From Parastagonospora avenae f. sp. tritici 18332-5 (Eukaryota; Ascomycota; Dothideomycetes; Pleosporales; Phaeosphaeriaceae): a stretch of 64,000 bases of DNA. The notes beneath the pieces were generated by a model. The model had not been told where the DNA came from, did no database searches, and saw nothing but the letters and a program-made list of their open reading frames with translations. Shown here piece after piece: positions 11,423-22,427 of the stretch; position 1 is the first letter of the stretch, and every line of letters starts with the position of its first letter. A program made the position numbers and the translations under genes. Where the stretch lies: the NCBI GenBank assembly GCA_022559985.1, contig JAFJTR010000007.1, positions 434,001 to 498,000 of the forward strand. The letters run 5' to 3'.

Positions 11423-13565
11423 TTAACGCGCTGGTGTATACGCTGGCGGCGGCTCATCGCTATTCACAGCCTTGTCGTCGTGTTCCAATGATGACTCTCT
11501 CATCATGCTTCCATGTCCACTTTCAGCATTGGCCACCTCGCTGATCGGCAATCCTGCGACTTCGCCTTTTGTTTCCATGGCGATCGTTGGTCCCGTACCT
11601 TCTTCTTTTCGTTCATTGGGAATAAACGCGTCGTAGTATCGAGGCATCACCGCGCCCACCAAAACTACAATGATGGTTAAGATCGAGAGGATGAATCCAG
11701 TGATCATCATCGGGTCGTATCTCAAAGTGTGGAACTCTGGGAAGGCGAATGAGAAGATAATTGCTAGGACGGGTCCGGAAATGTAGCGGAGCAGGACGGG
11801 AAGGAAGAAGGGAATCTTCCAGTTCTTTCCTTGTCCGACGATCACGTTCAAGTCGCGTCGGATCTGGTTGCCCTGTGAACTATATGTTAGTCTTAGATTT
11901 GACATGGGTTATATTCAATGATCTTACCGAATAAAAAGCAAGAAACCAAAATTTGCGCACAAATTTGTTCCAATTCCAGAACCTAGGCGCCGATGCATCA
12001 GGCGAGCGTGCGATGACCACAGCCAAGATGGACATGACGACCCAGAATGCGATTCCAGCCCCGGCGCCTGCAGCGGCATTCGATATTCCGTGAGCCAGAG
12101 ATATGCCGAAAACCTGTCCTCCGAAGAAGCCAACATTGTAGAGAACAAAGGCAGGAAGCCCAATTTGGTCGACTATGTCTCTCCAGCGGTAGACAGTCGT
12201 AGCGCTGGACACCTCAGACCATACTACGAAAATCAATGCCACGTTGTTCACCCATCGATCGACTCCATCGAGAAGGTAGTATCCGAGCTCAGTGCAGTAC
12301 GGTAGGCACATGAGGAAAGACATAATCGTGAGCACTGTGACGACGGTCGGGCGCGAAGCCTTGACCATTCCAGAGTCGCAGATCAAAGTGACAACAACAT
12401 CCAGCATGACGAAAGCGGAACTGAAGCCAAGAACTACCAAAGTGAAGAACAAGAGTACAGCCCAGAAATTCGCGCCTGGCATCTGCAGCACGGCCTCCGG
12501 TAATGTTAGAAATCCGACCACGAAGGCACCAAGTCTTACACCATCAGTAGGCCATCTGCGCAGGTACCCGACAACACCAAAGACAGCGAAAGCTGCAAAG
12601 TTTTCGAAAAGGACGTTGGACCCGCAGATGAGGATAGCATCCATCACGGCATTGCTGTGCTTCTGGTTGTAAGATGCGTAGGAGGTGAAGTAACCGAATC
12701 CGATTCCAGTGGAGAAGAATACCTGTCCGACCGCGACTTGCCAGACAGTGCCTGATGCCAATTGATCGCCTCTCCAGGTCCGCCAGATGAGTGCAACGCC
12801 CTCGCTGGCGTTGTCGAGAGACAGTGCTCTGCCGACGAAAATAATAGTTGTTACGATCGGTAGACCCATGGTAAACTGTGGTTGGAGTCAGTATGTTTCG
12901 TGGTTGTTTGGCGCTTTCGGAGTTCATACGTAGACGACACGACCTGTCATGCCCACGCCGCGGAAGATGGATATCCAGATTAAGAACCAGATGAAGATAG
13001 ACCAGCCAACAGTTTCTCCAATAAGCGCTCTGTTTGGGTATTGCTGATAGGCTGCGACTGAGTTTCCGTCCGTGCTGAGACTTCCTTCAACAATATCGCC
13101 AACCTGCAAGATGTCGTTCCAGTAAAATTCTTCTATTCTGTTCTCCCATGGCAACGGGCTTGTAAAGCTGTATCGGAAGTAGTTCATGATCCAGGCTAGA
13201 TTGACGGTGAAGTACTGTACGACCAGGAAGGACACGATCACAGGGCCCATTCCAACGCCTTTGAGACGACGGTTGATGTTGTTGAAGGCGATAACTGTAC
13301 CTCCACGGTACGCTTGCCCAATAGATACCTCCAGGATAAGCGCAGGTATAGCAATGAGAAACACTGCAAGCAGATATGGGATGAACCATTGTAGTCCGTA
13401 GTTATTGTAGAGCACGGAAGGATATCGAAGGAGATTGCCCTGCCCGGCGCATCCTCCCATGGCTGCGAGTAAGAAAGCTGCCCGGGATGGCCATTGGTCG
13501 CGACCATCTGCTGACTTTGCCGGAGGTGGTGCGATCCACACCCCAACTTTCCGGAGGAAATCCAT
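11423..13565 (-). CDS. Sodium:neurotransmitter symporter family (SLC6/SNF) transporter
   Basis: A 677-residue polytopic membrane protein from three exons: 12930-13565, 11928-12875 and 11423-11872. Both junctions are phase 0. The N-terminus carries the hallmark of the SNF fold: a short cytosolic segment, then helix 1 with GGCAGQGNLLRYP, the counterpart of the broken TM1 sodium/substrate site (usually GNVWRFPY). About eleven or twelve hydrophobic helices follow, and the C-terminus is a Pro-rich cytosolic tail (PPPAYTP). Family members move amino acids or amines with sodium. The fungal substrates are poorly known, so I infer only a plasma-membrane amino-acid/amine-type transporter. The gene upstream is unrelated. 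Confidence 0.88.
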
Positions 13566-14390
13566 CCTTTTGGCACTGGAGGTGAAACGGAAGGACGATA
13601 ATGAGAAAGAAAGGAGGGAGCAGAATAATGTGAGACTACGTAGGTGAAGGCTGCATTTTGTATTCCTGTTTGTAGGCCAGCCATGCTAAGGCCGCCAAGA
13701 TATGATCGAACTGTGCAGAGGCGATCGGTTCGTGAATCCCACGTTATCTGGTCGGTACTGGTAACCGCCTGCAGGGTAGATTTTCGTTTTTAACGGTAGC
13801 CTGACATCAAGCGTAACCGCAACACTGACCTTTGGTACCACTGAGGCGGGATGACCGACTGGACCGCTGTCTCCACATCAATGCTAAGCTCTTCGTCGAC
13901 TCAAGGATTTCTCGAGCATGCGAACATGCAAGAAAAGGATGATCGGCTGAATCTTGCCATGCAAGCACGAGGAGAAGGTTACAAACGAAGCCAAGTTCCC
14001 GCGGTGCGAAGTGGAGAGCGGAGTCGCGGCGTACGTCAATAGGTGTGAAAGTGCATCGTTGGGCTAATCATGCATGTCCTCCGGTGCCGTCTTCCGACTT
14101 GACAATGCTGGGCACATCTTGGCCCGCGCCGCAGCGCTAGTTTGGATCTCGCCATTCCCAAGCAGAAAATTGAGGCTCTAGGACTGTGCTGCAGCGGGTC
14201 TGTTACGTGCTCCGAAACCCGTGCATGTTCGCGACCAGTTGCAGATGTGGAAGACATGAACTGCTTTTCGATAAGGCGCAGGTGTGCGTGTGCTAAGCAA
14301 CGCCAACGTCCACGCGAGAATTTGTAGAATGGCAGCATGTCTTCAGAGTAACGATTGGAGTCTCTTCGTAGACTCGCGGACTAACGGCTT
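13566..14390. other. Intergenic, upstream of SLC6 gene
   Basis: Contains the promoter side of the SLC6-type gene and the 3' flank of the GRF zinc-finger gene. Scattered short frames show no domain. No RNA gene was recognised. Confidence 0.5.
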
Positions 14391-15461
14391 CTAAGGATCT
14401 TGCAGACCTGCTTCCCATTGCAGATGAGTTACCATAGTTTTCTCTGCTTCCAATTCGGCCTCCAGTGTGCTCACACGATATGTGAGCTCAGTAATCTTCG
14501 CTTCTTTTGCTTTGATAGCGCTTCGCGAGACGTCACGCCCTCTCCTCAAGGCCTCTATGTTCTTCGCGTTCCTCAACAACAGGTCTTTGAGATCGGCCTG
14601 GGTATCAGCTGGCAGTCGAACGTTGTTGTCCTGTAGGAGTTCAAACACATCTCGTGTCAGATCGTCAGGCGGGATGTTACGGAAGCGGTTCGGTGTTGGC
14701 GTTTCGAGGGAAGAAGAAGGTGTTGCCGTCTGATGTGTATCATCTTCGGGGTCGTGATGCCTCGATGAGGTGGCGCTCAGTCTGGAACCGAGAGCGTCAT
14801 AAGCTCTACCTCCGGTCTGTGGAGTCTGCAGGCCAGTCGCATTCCCCTTTGATGGCTGGTCCATCTGCCATGGCAGCTTGCGCCTGGTGGATGGTGTCGC
14901 ATATTCGGACGTCTTGGCTGTCTTGCTTGGAGTATCGGCCGCAGCTCTCAACTCATTGTTGAAAGCATTGTCCATCTGGCCAAGGCCATACTCGTCGTCC
15001 GAGTCAATTGAGACATGCGTTCGTTTGCGATTGGATCCCGATGCCCCTGTGTCGACAGTGTAAGGTGGAGGAGGAGATGGCCGGTGCTTCGTGGGAGTCA
15101 CAGGGCCAGACTCAGTACGAGCGTTGACAGACAAGGCGGCGGCTTCACGCGGGTGAGCATCCGTGTCCCAAAGGAAGAACTTGCATCGCGTTTCATCGGT
15201 CTGTTGCTTCTGACAGGACCGAACTAGGCACTGTTAGTGACTAGCTGGTATGACGGCCGGGAAGTGGGTCTTTACACCATCGGCCCTTGTTAACGCCCTG
15301 CTTCTTTACCTCAAAATGGACCGCAGGCTTGCGGGGAGTGCAATCGCCTGAGTAAGTCGTCAGTGTTGTGTTAGAGCGAATACGGTTGTTGCTGCCTTAC
15401 AGTGCCAAACCCCGTTTTGGAACAAGCCCTTTGGAGGTCCCCACCCTTTCGAAGTAGACAT
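14391..15461 (-). CDS. GRF-type zinc-finger protein with C-terminal coiled coil
   Basis: A 321-residue protein reconstructed from three exons: 15401-15461, 15276-15347 and 14391-15223. The first two small exons are needed to complete a GRF zinc finger: CDCTPRKPAVHFEVKKQG, then NKGRWF, then CQKQ...RCKFFLWD. This gives the expected zinc ligands and the G-R-F-like core (GRW-F). GRF fingers bind single-stranded DNA or RNA in nucleases, helicases and topoisomerases; here no enzymatic domain follows. The middle is Ser/Pro/Thr-rich and disordered, and the last ~70 residues (KAKEAKITELTYRVSTLEAELEAEK region) form a coiled coil. A nuclear nucleic-acid-binding role is inferred. It is divergently arranged with the GT34 gene at 16009. 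Confidence 0.82.
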
Positions 15462-16008
15462 GACTGGTGGATATTGAGCGCTGATGGAGGAAGGGTCGTG
15501 TTGCAGCAACAACTCTCCCCACCCTTACTGGCGATATTGTTCTTTTCTCTAAGGGTTTAGGTGGTTGGTGACGGAGGGCTGGTAAGAAGCTTGGACCCCT
15601 GGACCCCTGGACCCTGGCCTGACTACATGTATCACGAGGGAACATGTGGGCCCATGGCCTCGGTCCGTTCATAAGGTCTTCCACCTACAACTATATTCTA
15701 ACTTCAACATGATCGTGATGTCTGAGTCTGTCCTTAGTATCTCCAGGCCCTCCAGATGAGTCGCGTCCAAAAGCGCCACGTTTATCATGTGATCGGCATT
15801 GCCAGGGTCTCGACCAAATAGCCTCGCGCCTCCTCTCCCTTCCCGTCTTCCACCCAATCCCGCCCTTCCCTCCTTCAGCTGCATCCCGCCTCCCTTGGCG
15901 GCGCATTCCTGGTACTACGCGAACATGTCCTGTCCATCATGAAATATCACTGTTCCACCACTTCCACCACTCTTGCGCCTGCCAGCCGGGGGCTGTTGAA
16001 CCGTCGCA
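15462..16008. promoter_or_regulatory. Shared divergent promoter region (GRF gene / GT34 gene)
   Basis: 547 bases between two divergent starts. It holds an 8-base tandem repeat (GGACCCCT, just under three copies, 15593-15615) and pyrimidine-rich stretches near the plus-strand start. No clear TATA box. Confidence 0.45.
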
Positions 16009-16906
16009 ATGCTTCTTCGGTCCTTTAGGAAAATTCCGCCGTCGCTCCTGCTACTCGTCCTATTCCTAGCCTTCTTCGGATGGCAGCTCAGTCAGGGCAC
16101 AAAGCACGAGGAGGGCCCAGTGGGCCACGAGGTCGTTCCCCAAGAAGAAAAGACGGGGCCCCGCATCGCGATCATGACCTTCGTGACGGAGCAACGATCA
16201 TACCTGCATTTAGTTCTCAAAAATAAGGACCGTAGGTAGCCTTCCGCCTCATATAGCACCTAGCCAAAGCTGACATGTGCTAGACTACGCGCGTCGCCAT
16301 AACTACGATCTCATCCTCGACTACGAACACCACAGCGAGCGCGGCGTGATGTTTTGGAAATTCGAGATGGCAGAGCGCCTCGTCAAGACAGGCAAATACG
16401 ATTGGATATGGTGGATGGACTTTGACACATTGATCACGAACACGGACATCAAGGTCACCGACGTTATACGCGATGCTCTGGAATCAGTCCCGAATCCCGA
16501 TGACATCGACTACATAATCACGCACGATTGCAACGGGTTTAACGGTGGCTCTTTTTTGATCCGTGGCCACGAGCGATCGCTGAAATTCATGCATGATTCG
16601 ACAAAGATACATGACGATGCGAAGGCTGCAGACATCAACATGAGTGAGCAGGACTCGATCGTCAAGCTCATGCGTGAGGACCCAGCTTCAATGGAAAGGG
16701 TGCTTGTCATACCACAAACGAAACTGAATGCATTCCCCACGGAGATCTCCTGCTACGACGAAGAAAAGAAAGCATGGGAGCATGGTACATTCGTCTTACA
16801 TTTCGCCGGCGCCTGGGCCTATGTCAAGGGCGAAGATCCTACGGGCTACTTAATGAAGAAGTATGACTCTGAAATTGTGTGGGGTGATTGGAAGCAGTTT
16901 TATTAA
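16009..16906 (+). CDS. Glycosyltransferase family 34 (GMA12/MNN10 type), small type II membrane protein
   Basis: A 281-residue Golgi-type glycosyltransferase from two exons (16009-16231 and 16284-16906). A signal anchor (PPSLLLLVLFLAFFGWQL) sits at residues ~10-28 after a short basic cytosolic tail. The luminal domain has the GT34 marks: RIAIMTFVTE start, HYARRHNYDL, the motif WWMDFDTLIT with the DxD-type metal-nucleotide site, HDCNGFNGGSFLIR, and HFAGAW near the end. GT34 enzymes add galactose or mannose from nucleotide sugars to N-glycans and mannans. Which sugar is used cannot be read from sequence. It is shorter than MNN10 at 59866 and lacks that protein's N-terminal extension, so it resembles the GMA12 branch more. 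Confidence 0.9.
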
Positions 16907-17121
16907 CTGAAAGTGAGGAGATGGGGAGTTTTCCGGCGTTCCAATGATATCCTTTCGACTTTCACTAGTAGTGTTGTTGCTAGAAATTTTGTTCTCGGGT
17001 TATGACTAAGCTCACTCCGACAGCTGATGTCATCTGTAGCGGCTAAGGGGCGCGTTCTGCGCATGCCTTATTCCATAAATCAGACATCTTTTCGTCCTCA
17101 TACATACCCTGTTCTACCCAA

Positions 17122-17885
17122 ATGCCTCGCTACTTTACCAGGTCCAGTGTTCGCTCAACTATCAACACAGCTCACGGATTACTCGACAGAAGTCCTGACA
17201 ACAAGCCCGTATCGTCAACAAATCCTGTATAAACTTTCTGCGTACCTACAAATTATATCACGCTGAAAATATAAATAGCACTCTGCGTAAACAGCAAGAG
17301 GCGCCTCTTCTTCGGCCTCCCGGTGAGCTTCGTAACCAAATGTACGACTATATCTTCGAACGTCTTGCTATCGAGCGCAACAACTGGGCCGTCTTCTCAC
17401 ACGGCATAAACAGCGAACGCCCATGGGGCCCCACTCACTGTGACTTGACGCCACAAGAGTGGGAGAACATCTACAAACCCTGGAACAAATACGGTCTGCA
17501 TTCACAGCTCGATTTATCTCGAGTCTGCCATCAGACGCATACCGAAACATCTCAACTCATCATCCCGAAGGCTGTCTTTTATTTCACTGACCCCTGGGCA
17601 TTCGCTATTTTCGAGCGCACTACCATAAAGGACCAGGCGCTGCTGATCGGAACTTTCTACAAAAGCAAAATTTTTATCCAGGCTAAGAACAGTTTCGTGG
17701 TACTCGACAAGTTTGAAGGCTTGAAACGCATTCTAATTGATGTAATCAATTTCGACCTTTACCCATGTGATGAAGAAAGCGTTCGTGCTGCCGTCAAGGT
17801 CTGCATGGGTGGAGCTCAGGATGTCGATATCATCTTCGGTGGATGTAAAGTGCCTTTGGGACCACGTGATTGCGGATTTCCGTAG
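17122..17885 (+). CDS. Fungal protein with degenerate LLRLPxELRN-type motif, paralogue 1
   Basis: Predicted 231 residues from two exons (17122-17226 and 17295-17885). The 68-base intron runs GTATAA...AAACAG and contains CGCTGA as a possible branch point. The start of exon 2 gives QEAPLLRPPGELRNQMYDYIF, a weak form of the LLRLPxELRN(x)IYE motif that opens a large Pezizomycotina family of unknown function (related to F-box/2EXR-like starts). Later features include LSRVCHQTHTET, matching the usual 'L..TCRQ...E' block. Exon 1 is my inference and is less certain than exon 2. It sits next to a second member at 18195 in the same orientation, which suggests an old tandem duplication. Function unknown. 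Confidence 0.65.
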
Positions 17886-18194
17886 TATATCCGCAATAGA
17901 CTAGCGATGAGTCAAGGGGTGTCTTCGAGATGAGATACTGTTTTCCATACACGCAAGTCATCAATCAATAAGAGAATAGTGAGAGATCACACTGAGCTAA
18001 TCATTTAATTGTACGGTGTGAGCCTATGCATTGTCTCTAACATGTTACTTATGACGCAAGCTGCCAGGAATAAACGCTAGTTATATGCGCTTTCCATATT
18101 TAGGCCGCAACTATTCTTGGACTTGTGATCTCTGCTATTTGTAGTACTCAACTCTATCACAACGCAAAACCTCGAACATCACCACATCGCCGCC
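17886..18194. other. Intergenic between the two paralogues
   Basis: Short AT-leaning spacer with no coding signal. It presumably holds the 3' UTR of the first gene and the promoter of the second. Confidence 0.5.
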
Positions 18195-18965
18195 ATGTCG
18201 CAATTGACGAAGCGCAATACGTTGACTACATCTAGAGCCAACATGTAAGCTTACAAGAAACTACAGCTTGTCAAAATTGTAGCGAGTTGCTGACATTGAA
18301 TCAGCGGAGCACGCCAGATAACACAGTCGCCTCTACTTCGTCTCCCTGCGGAGCTTCGTAACCTGGTCTACGAATACACCTTGAGCGAGCTGATCATTGA
18401 ACTCCAAAACTCCGACCCAAGTACGGTTCTAGGACGCTGCCGCCTGACTGCCTACGAGAAGAGTAGTTATGGAGACCACAAAGATCTGAGATACTTTACT
18501 GGTCTCAATCGCACTTGTCGGAAGCTATTCGCGGAAACTAGACTTCTAGTTCTTCGCTTAAGCGATGTATCGATCACGGGCGAGACCTTCATGGCGTGGA
18601 ATTGCACGATGAGCGAAGAAGAGAAGAACGCGATTCGCACAATGAGCATGGCATGGAACCAAGTTACCTACCTGGATTTCTTCCATCGACAACCCACGCT
18701 GACGGTAACCCTAGACACACAGAGAAAACAGCTTAGGAATTTGTACAGTGGCAGATCAGAGCCAGCCTCCGTCTACGAGCCTCCCAAGCTTGATTCATTT
18801 TGCGCGCTGGAACGGCTTGTCATTTCATATGGTCCAAATAGGCACCAGGCGGCAAGCAATGAACAATTGTCAGAGACGCCAAGGGAAATCTCAGGGAAAA
18901 GCAGTCTGTTGGTTGTGTTTGAATTGTCTAGTGGAGCGCGCGTAGCTGAGCAGGAGCTTTTGTAG
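18195..18965 (+). CDS. Fungal LLRLPxELRN-motif protein, paralogue 2
   Basis: A 236-residue protein from two exons (18195-18244 and 18305-18965), joined through a GTAAGC...AATCAG intron with an intact frame. Early in the protein, SPLLRLPAELRNLVYEYTL matches the family motif well. LNRTCRKLFAETRLLVL follows as the second conserved block. The remainder is poorly conserved. The first paralogue, 0.3 kb upstream, shares the motif order but has diverged strongly. The family is abundant and variable in plant-associated Dothideomycetes. Its biochemical role is not established; an F-box-like adaptor role has been guessed from the N-terminal motif only. Confidence 0.75.
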
Positions 18966-19178
18966 TAGAGCCGGCTTAGGCTATGTTTTCACCGTTCATC
19001 AAACCGATTGCAGCATCCTTCCGATTCGATCAATCACGCAAATTAACATCCTCACTCACCAAAACTCAAAATTCTCTCTTCAGCTGCCTTTTACACGTTC
19101 CACCACTATGTATCTTTCACTGGCATCTACAGATCATCAAGTCGTTGAACACTCCCTGCGCGGTACGGTAGAGACCAC

Positions 19179-19882
19179 TTAAAAATGCTTGATAGTCCAC
19201 CTGACAGTTGACGTTCCGAAGCCATTGTTGTCGCACTCTGTCTGCCCTTGAGAGGCAACGACGCCACCAGACTTTGTTCGTCAGCAGAGAAACTTGGCAA
19301 TTGATCAGGAGAGCTAGAACATACCTGCCACCTATCGAGAGCAAGCCCGGTGATGTCGGCGATGTTCGAAGACCCAATCCAGGTTGTCTGGATGTTCCGG
19401 GTGCCTGCTTCGAAGACACACGTGCTGTAGTACAAGACGCCGTGTGTGTCGGGAGTGTTGTCCCAAACACCCCAGTAGGTGTTCCGAGTGCGGGTCCCTG
19501 GAGAATGGTCAGGTCGTCGCTCAGAGCAATGAGTTCAGGTAGTTGGAGGCTCACAGTCACGGATCACCGCGCAGTCTGCGGTGTTGGCGAAAGGAGCAGG
19601 ATGGGGGTCGAGAGTGGTGCCATCACAAGTGTCAGAATCAGGGACATTGCCGTTGAGAATAGTCAACTTGCCCCCCTCAGCGGGGTTGGCAGACACGGGT
19701 ACTACTGCGCTGTTGAGATAGAGTGTCTTGCCATTGAATTCGATCGGGGTCCACCGAATCGCGGCAGTAGCGGCCGAAAGGGGCTCAGGAGCTGGAGCTG
19801 GAGCTGGAGCCGGAGCTGGAGCCCCAAAGGACAGAGGGAGCAGGGCCAAGGTAAAAAGATTGAGGAGCTTGGAGAAGGTCAT
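19179..19882 (-). CDS. Small secreted protein, effector-like, with Ala-Pro repeat
   Basis: Predicted 197 residues from three exons (19555-19882, 19325-19497 and 19179-19271); all junctions keep frame. The start chosen is the Met directly before a signal peptide (MTFSKLLNLFTLALLPLSFG). An (AP)n stretch coded by a hexanucleotide repeat follows. The mature part has few cysteines (DTCDG, DCAV, STCVF, TECDN) and several Trp-rich turns (TYWGVWDN, TTWIGSSN). The upstream Met at 20086 would bury the signal peptide, so I reject it. No family is recognised with confidence. Secretion, small size, even cysteine number and location beside repeat debris fit a candidate effector or surface protein; that is inference. 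Confidence 0.75.
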
Positions 19883-21219
19883 GTTGAATAATGAAGATTG
19901 GTAACTGTCGGATTTCGAGGGTTTGGTGATGCTGTTGATGCTATCGATGCTGGTGCAAGATTTATCTCGAGGTGGCAGCGTCTTATGTGGGGAAACATGA
20001 GTAAGAGACTCTGTCTTGGAAGAAACAATATAAGAGTGAGATATCGAGTTAGGTAGGTGCTCTACCCTCATGCAGTCACGCTGCACTCTGCCAGTGTTCT
20101 AGATGCAAGATGGTTGGTAGCAGACCTCCAAGTGTGCTTTATGTCTGCGCTGAAATTGAAGTAAGATTCGTATCTGTGCAGGATTTAATTGTTTCTACGC
20201 AGGTCAGCATACAAATGTCACGGAATTGTCCTCTTCCAGACGGGATGGTAAGTTACGGGCAGTGACTCTGACTGTACTGCCTTGCGGGGTTTTCATGGTG
20301 TTACTATATTGATGGCACGATACTAGAGCCTGGTAGAGGTTTCATATTATACAGCTAGGATCGTGTTAGATCTGACCTGCGATAGAACGATTTCAGGAGT
20401 CTGACACAGTGACCGGTGACGAACCTGTATCTGAATCTGACGTTGGAAGGAGGCAGTGATAACAGCTACCTGCCCTTGTATCTGGCATGCGCATAAATCA
20501 AGTCTCCTTTGAGCATGTCGCACATGCGTGCAGGAGTCTAGCGTAGGTGGGTAGTGAGCGAATCGGAGCTCATCCGAATTTTGCCAAATCAGGAGAACTT
20601 CACCCTCCCCTCTCGTCTTTCGCTCTTTGGAAAACAAGATTGTGGCTCTTAGAACCTCTCTTCCTACAATCTTGGGATAGCTAGGTATTGAGAGCTGTCA
20701 TGTGTTTAGCAATTGAAATGATGTTCAAAGTCTGACATTATACAGACCCTGCAACAACCTCAAGTCTGACATGCTGCTGTCACTATTTCAGCTATCTCAA
20801 AACAGTCTGACCGCCAACTTCAGGCGATATGTTGATATTACAATGACGAGGAACCTATGGAACGCGGGACGGGACTAGCCTCAAGCTTGCCATAGCCGAG
20901 CGTCCATGTATCCGTATTCTCATGTCCGTATACCGCTACTACATGTCGAGAAAATGAACTCCCGGTCATGCGTCTAGTACGTAGGTTGAGGTATGACCTA
21001 CATGCAGAATTTCTAGCCACAACTACTATACATCGGCTTGGCATAAACGGGTCTAGGCTCCGGATCGCGCAGCATGTCAGAAAGCTCTCCACTAGTCTAT
21101 TGGGGCAGGTCTTCGATATACGAAGACCTAATCCTGTGAGAACAGTTGTGCGTCTAGCGCATTCAACGCAAGTTTGTGGTTTGTGGTAGCAATGGTGCTG
21201 GTGTATGAGCTCCTAAGGT
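19883..21219. other. Gene-poor stretch upstream of the secreted protein
   Basis: Only short, unrelated open frames. A TATA-like CTTATATTG (minus strand, near 20028) lies about 145 bases before the secreted-protein start. The rest has no recognisable gene. Its last part may contain further decayed N-terminal sequence of the FunK1 pseudogene that follows. Confidence 0.5.
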
Positions 21220-22240
21220 TCACGCTGACACGCCTCGTGGCAATGCTCGAAGCGCAGTGAGGAGGGCGAGCTGCTGCGCGAGTTAACCGAGAAGGACTTG
21301 GTCAATATGGCAATGTCCTATCACCATAGGACGGTTCGTGTAGCGACCGGGACGATATTATCTGCGGGAATGTGCACGAAGGTCTAGACGAAACGAAAGC
21401 AACAAATTACATACCGGAAAGCTCAGTGCAGCCTTCAAGGAAGAATATTCGCTCTCTCTTACGGAAAGACTGAAGCAATAATGCTGATGGCTGGAAGCGG
21501 TTTTTGAGCTGCACGAATGCGCTCTTACCTACTACCTAGCAAGCGAACCCGTCCCAGCTCTTCCGTGAAACGAGGGCGAGCGATAGCCAATTGAATACAC
21601 CATTGCATCATTTTCTGAGACCATGGCAGACTAGTCTTCTGGCTGCTGTGGAAGGCTGTATCGTAGGATACGAGTTACTGCATATCTGGGTATGCGGGCC
21701 GGCATGCGTCAATACGATATCTCGCCGACTAACCTAATAGCGAACGATGGCGAGGGCAAACTCTCCTGGCATTCATTCTTAGTCGACCTGAATTTTGCTA
21801 ACAAGAGGATCGTGAGAAGTCTTCGAAGGCGCGAGGGAAGACTGGCACGCGAGTGTTCACGGTCATTTCAAGACGACGAGCCGTATTCCTTTATGCACGA
21901 CCTACAGTGCTCGTTCTGGGTATGCTTCTGCACATACATGCATACACTACAACGCGTCGTAAGGGAGAGTCTTTTAACATTTCGACAAATGGAACTGTGC
22001 GATTCCGACCACGGAGGAGTTAGCTTCGTTGAATCTGGGCACAGTATCCGACAGTGACACCTTTCGCAGACTACCTAGAAAAACTTCACATAATATTGCG
22101 AAGTATTGTTACTTTGCGTCGATAAATACTTGCGGAAGAAGATGTTCCCCAGCGACGGAAGGTAGACCTCCTCAATGTCGGGGCACTAAGCAGCCGCAAA
22201 ATTCGTGCCCGCTCTGCACCTACACAGCATAAGCTAATAG
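21220..22240 (+). pseudogene. Degenerate FunK1 (fungal-type protein kinase) gene
   Basis: Blocks of the FunK1 kinase family appear in the right order but in different frames. SEEGELLRELTEKD and YHHRTVRV fall near 21260-21340; DDIICGNVHEGLDETKATNY near 21350-21410 is in another frame. YDISPTNLI with SFLVDLNFANK is near 21715-21810, SFMHDLQCSFWVCFC near 21890, and EELASLNLGTVSDSDTF near 22010-22065 after a further shift. The last piece ends with a weak FPSDGR block near 22150. The catalytic HRDIS-type motif survives only as YDIS. At least three frameshifts and in-frame stops remove function. FunK1 genes are often multicopy and decaying in Dothideomycetes. The sequence is not strongly AT-biased, so decay by ordinary mutation is as likely as RIP. 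Confidence 0.82.
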
Positions 22241-22373
22241 TCTTTAGAGGTATACTTATTATAAACTTAAAGAAGCCTCAATCTATACAGAGCTCTAAGA
22301 TTCTCTCCTGTATTCTATTAGAAATCTTTAAATATGTACATGTCGGATCACAAGTATCGTCAATACCTCAGCT

Positions 22374-22427
22374 ACGCGATCAGGCGCACTGATCTCGGTC
22401 ACGCGGTCAGACGCGCTGATCGCGGCG
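22374..22427. repeat. Two tandem imperfect 27-base units
   Basis: Positions 22374-22400 and 22401-22427 align base by base. The shared core reads ACGCGxTCAGxCGCxCTGATCxCGG, and most differences are A/G transitions. Each unit contains GATC-type dyads. The repeat stands out in GC content from the AT-rich sequence just upstream (22240-22340). Confidence 0.7.

Noticed and set aside
19535..20086. Longer start for the secreted protein (Met at 20086)
   Set aside because: It would put about 68 residues before an excellent signal peptide; the inner Met at 19882 is far more likely.
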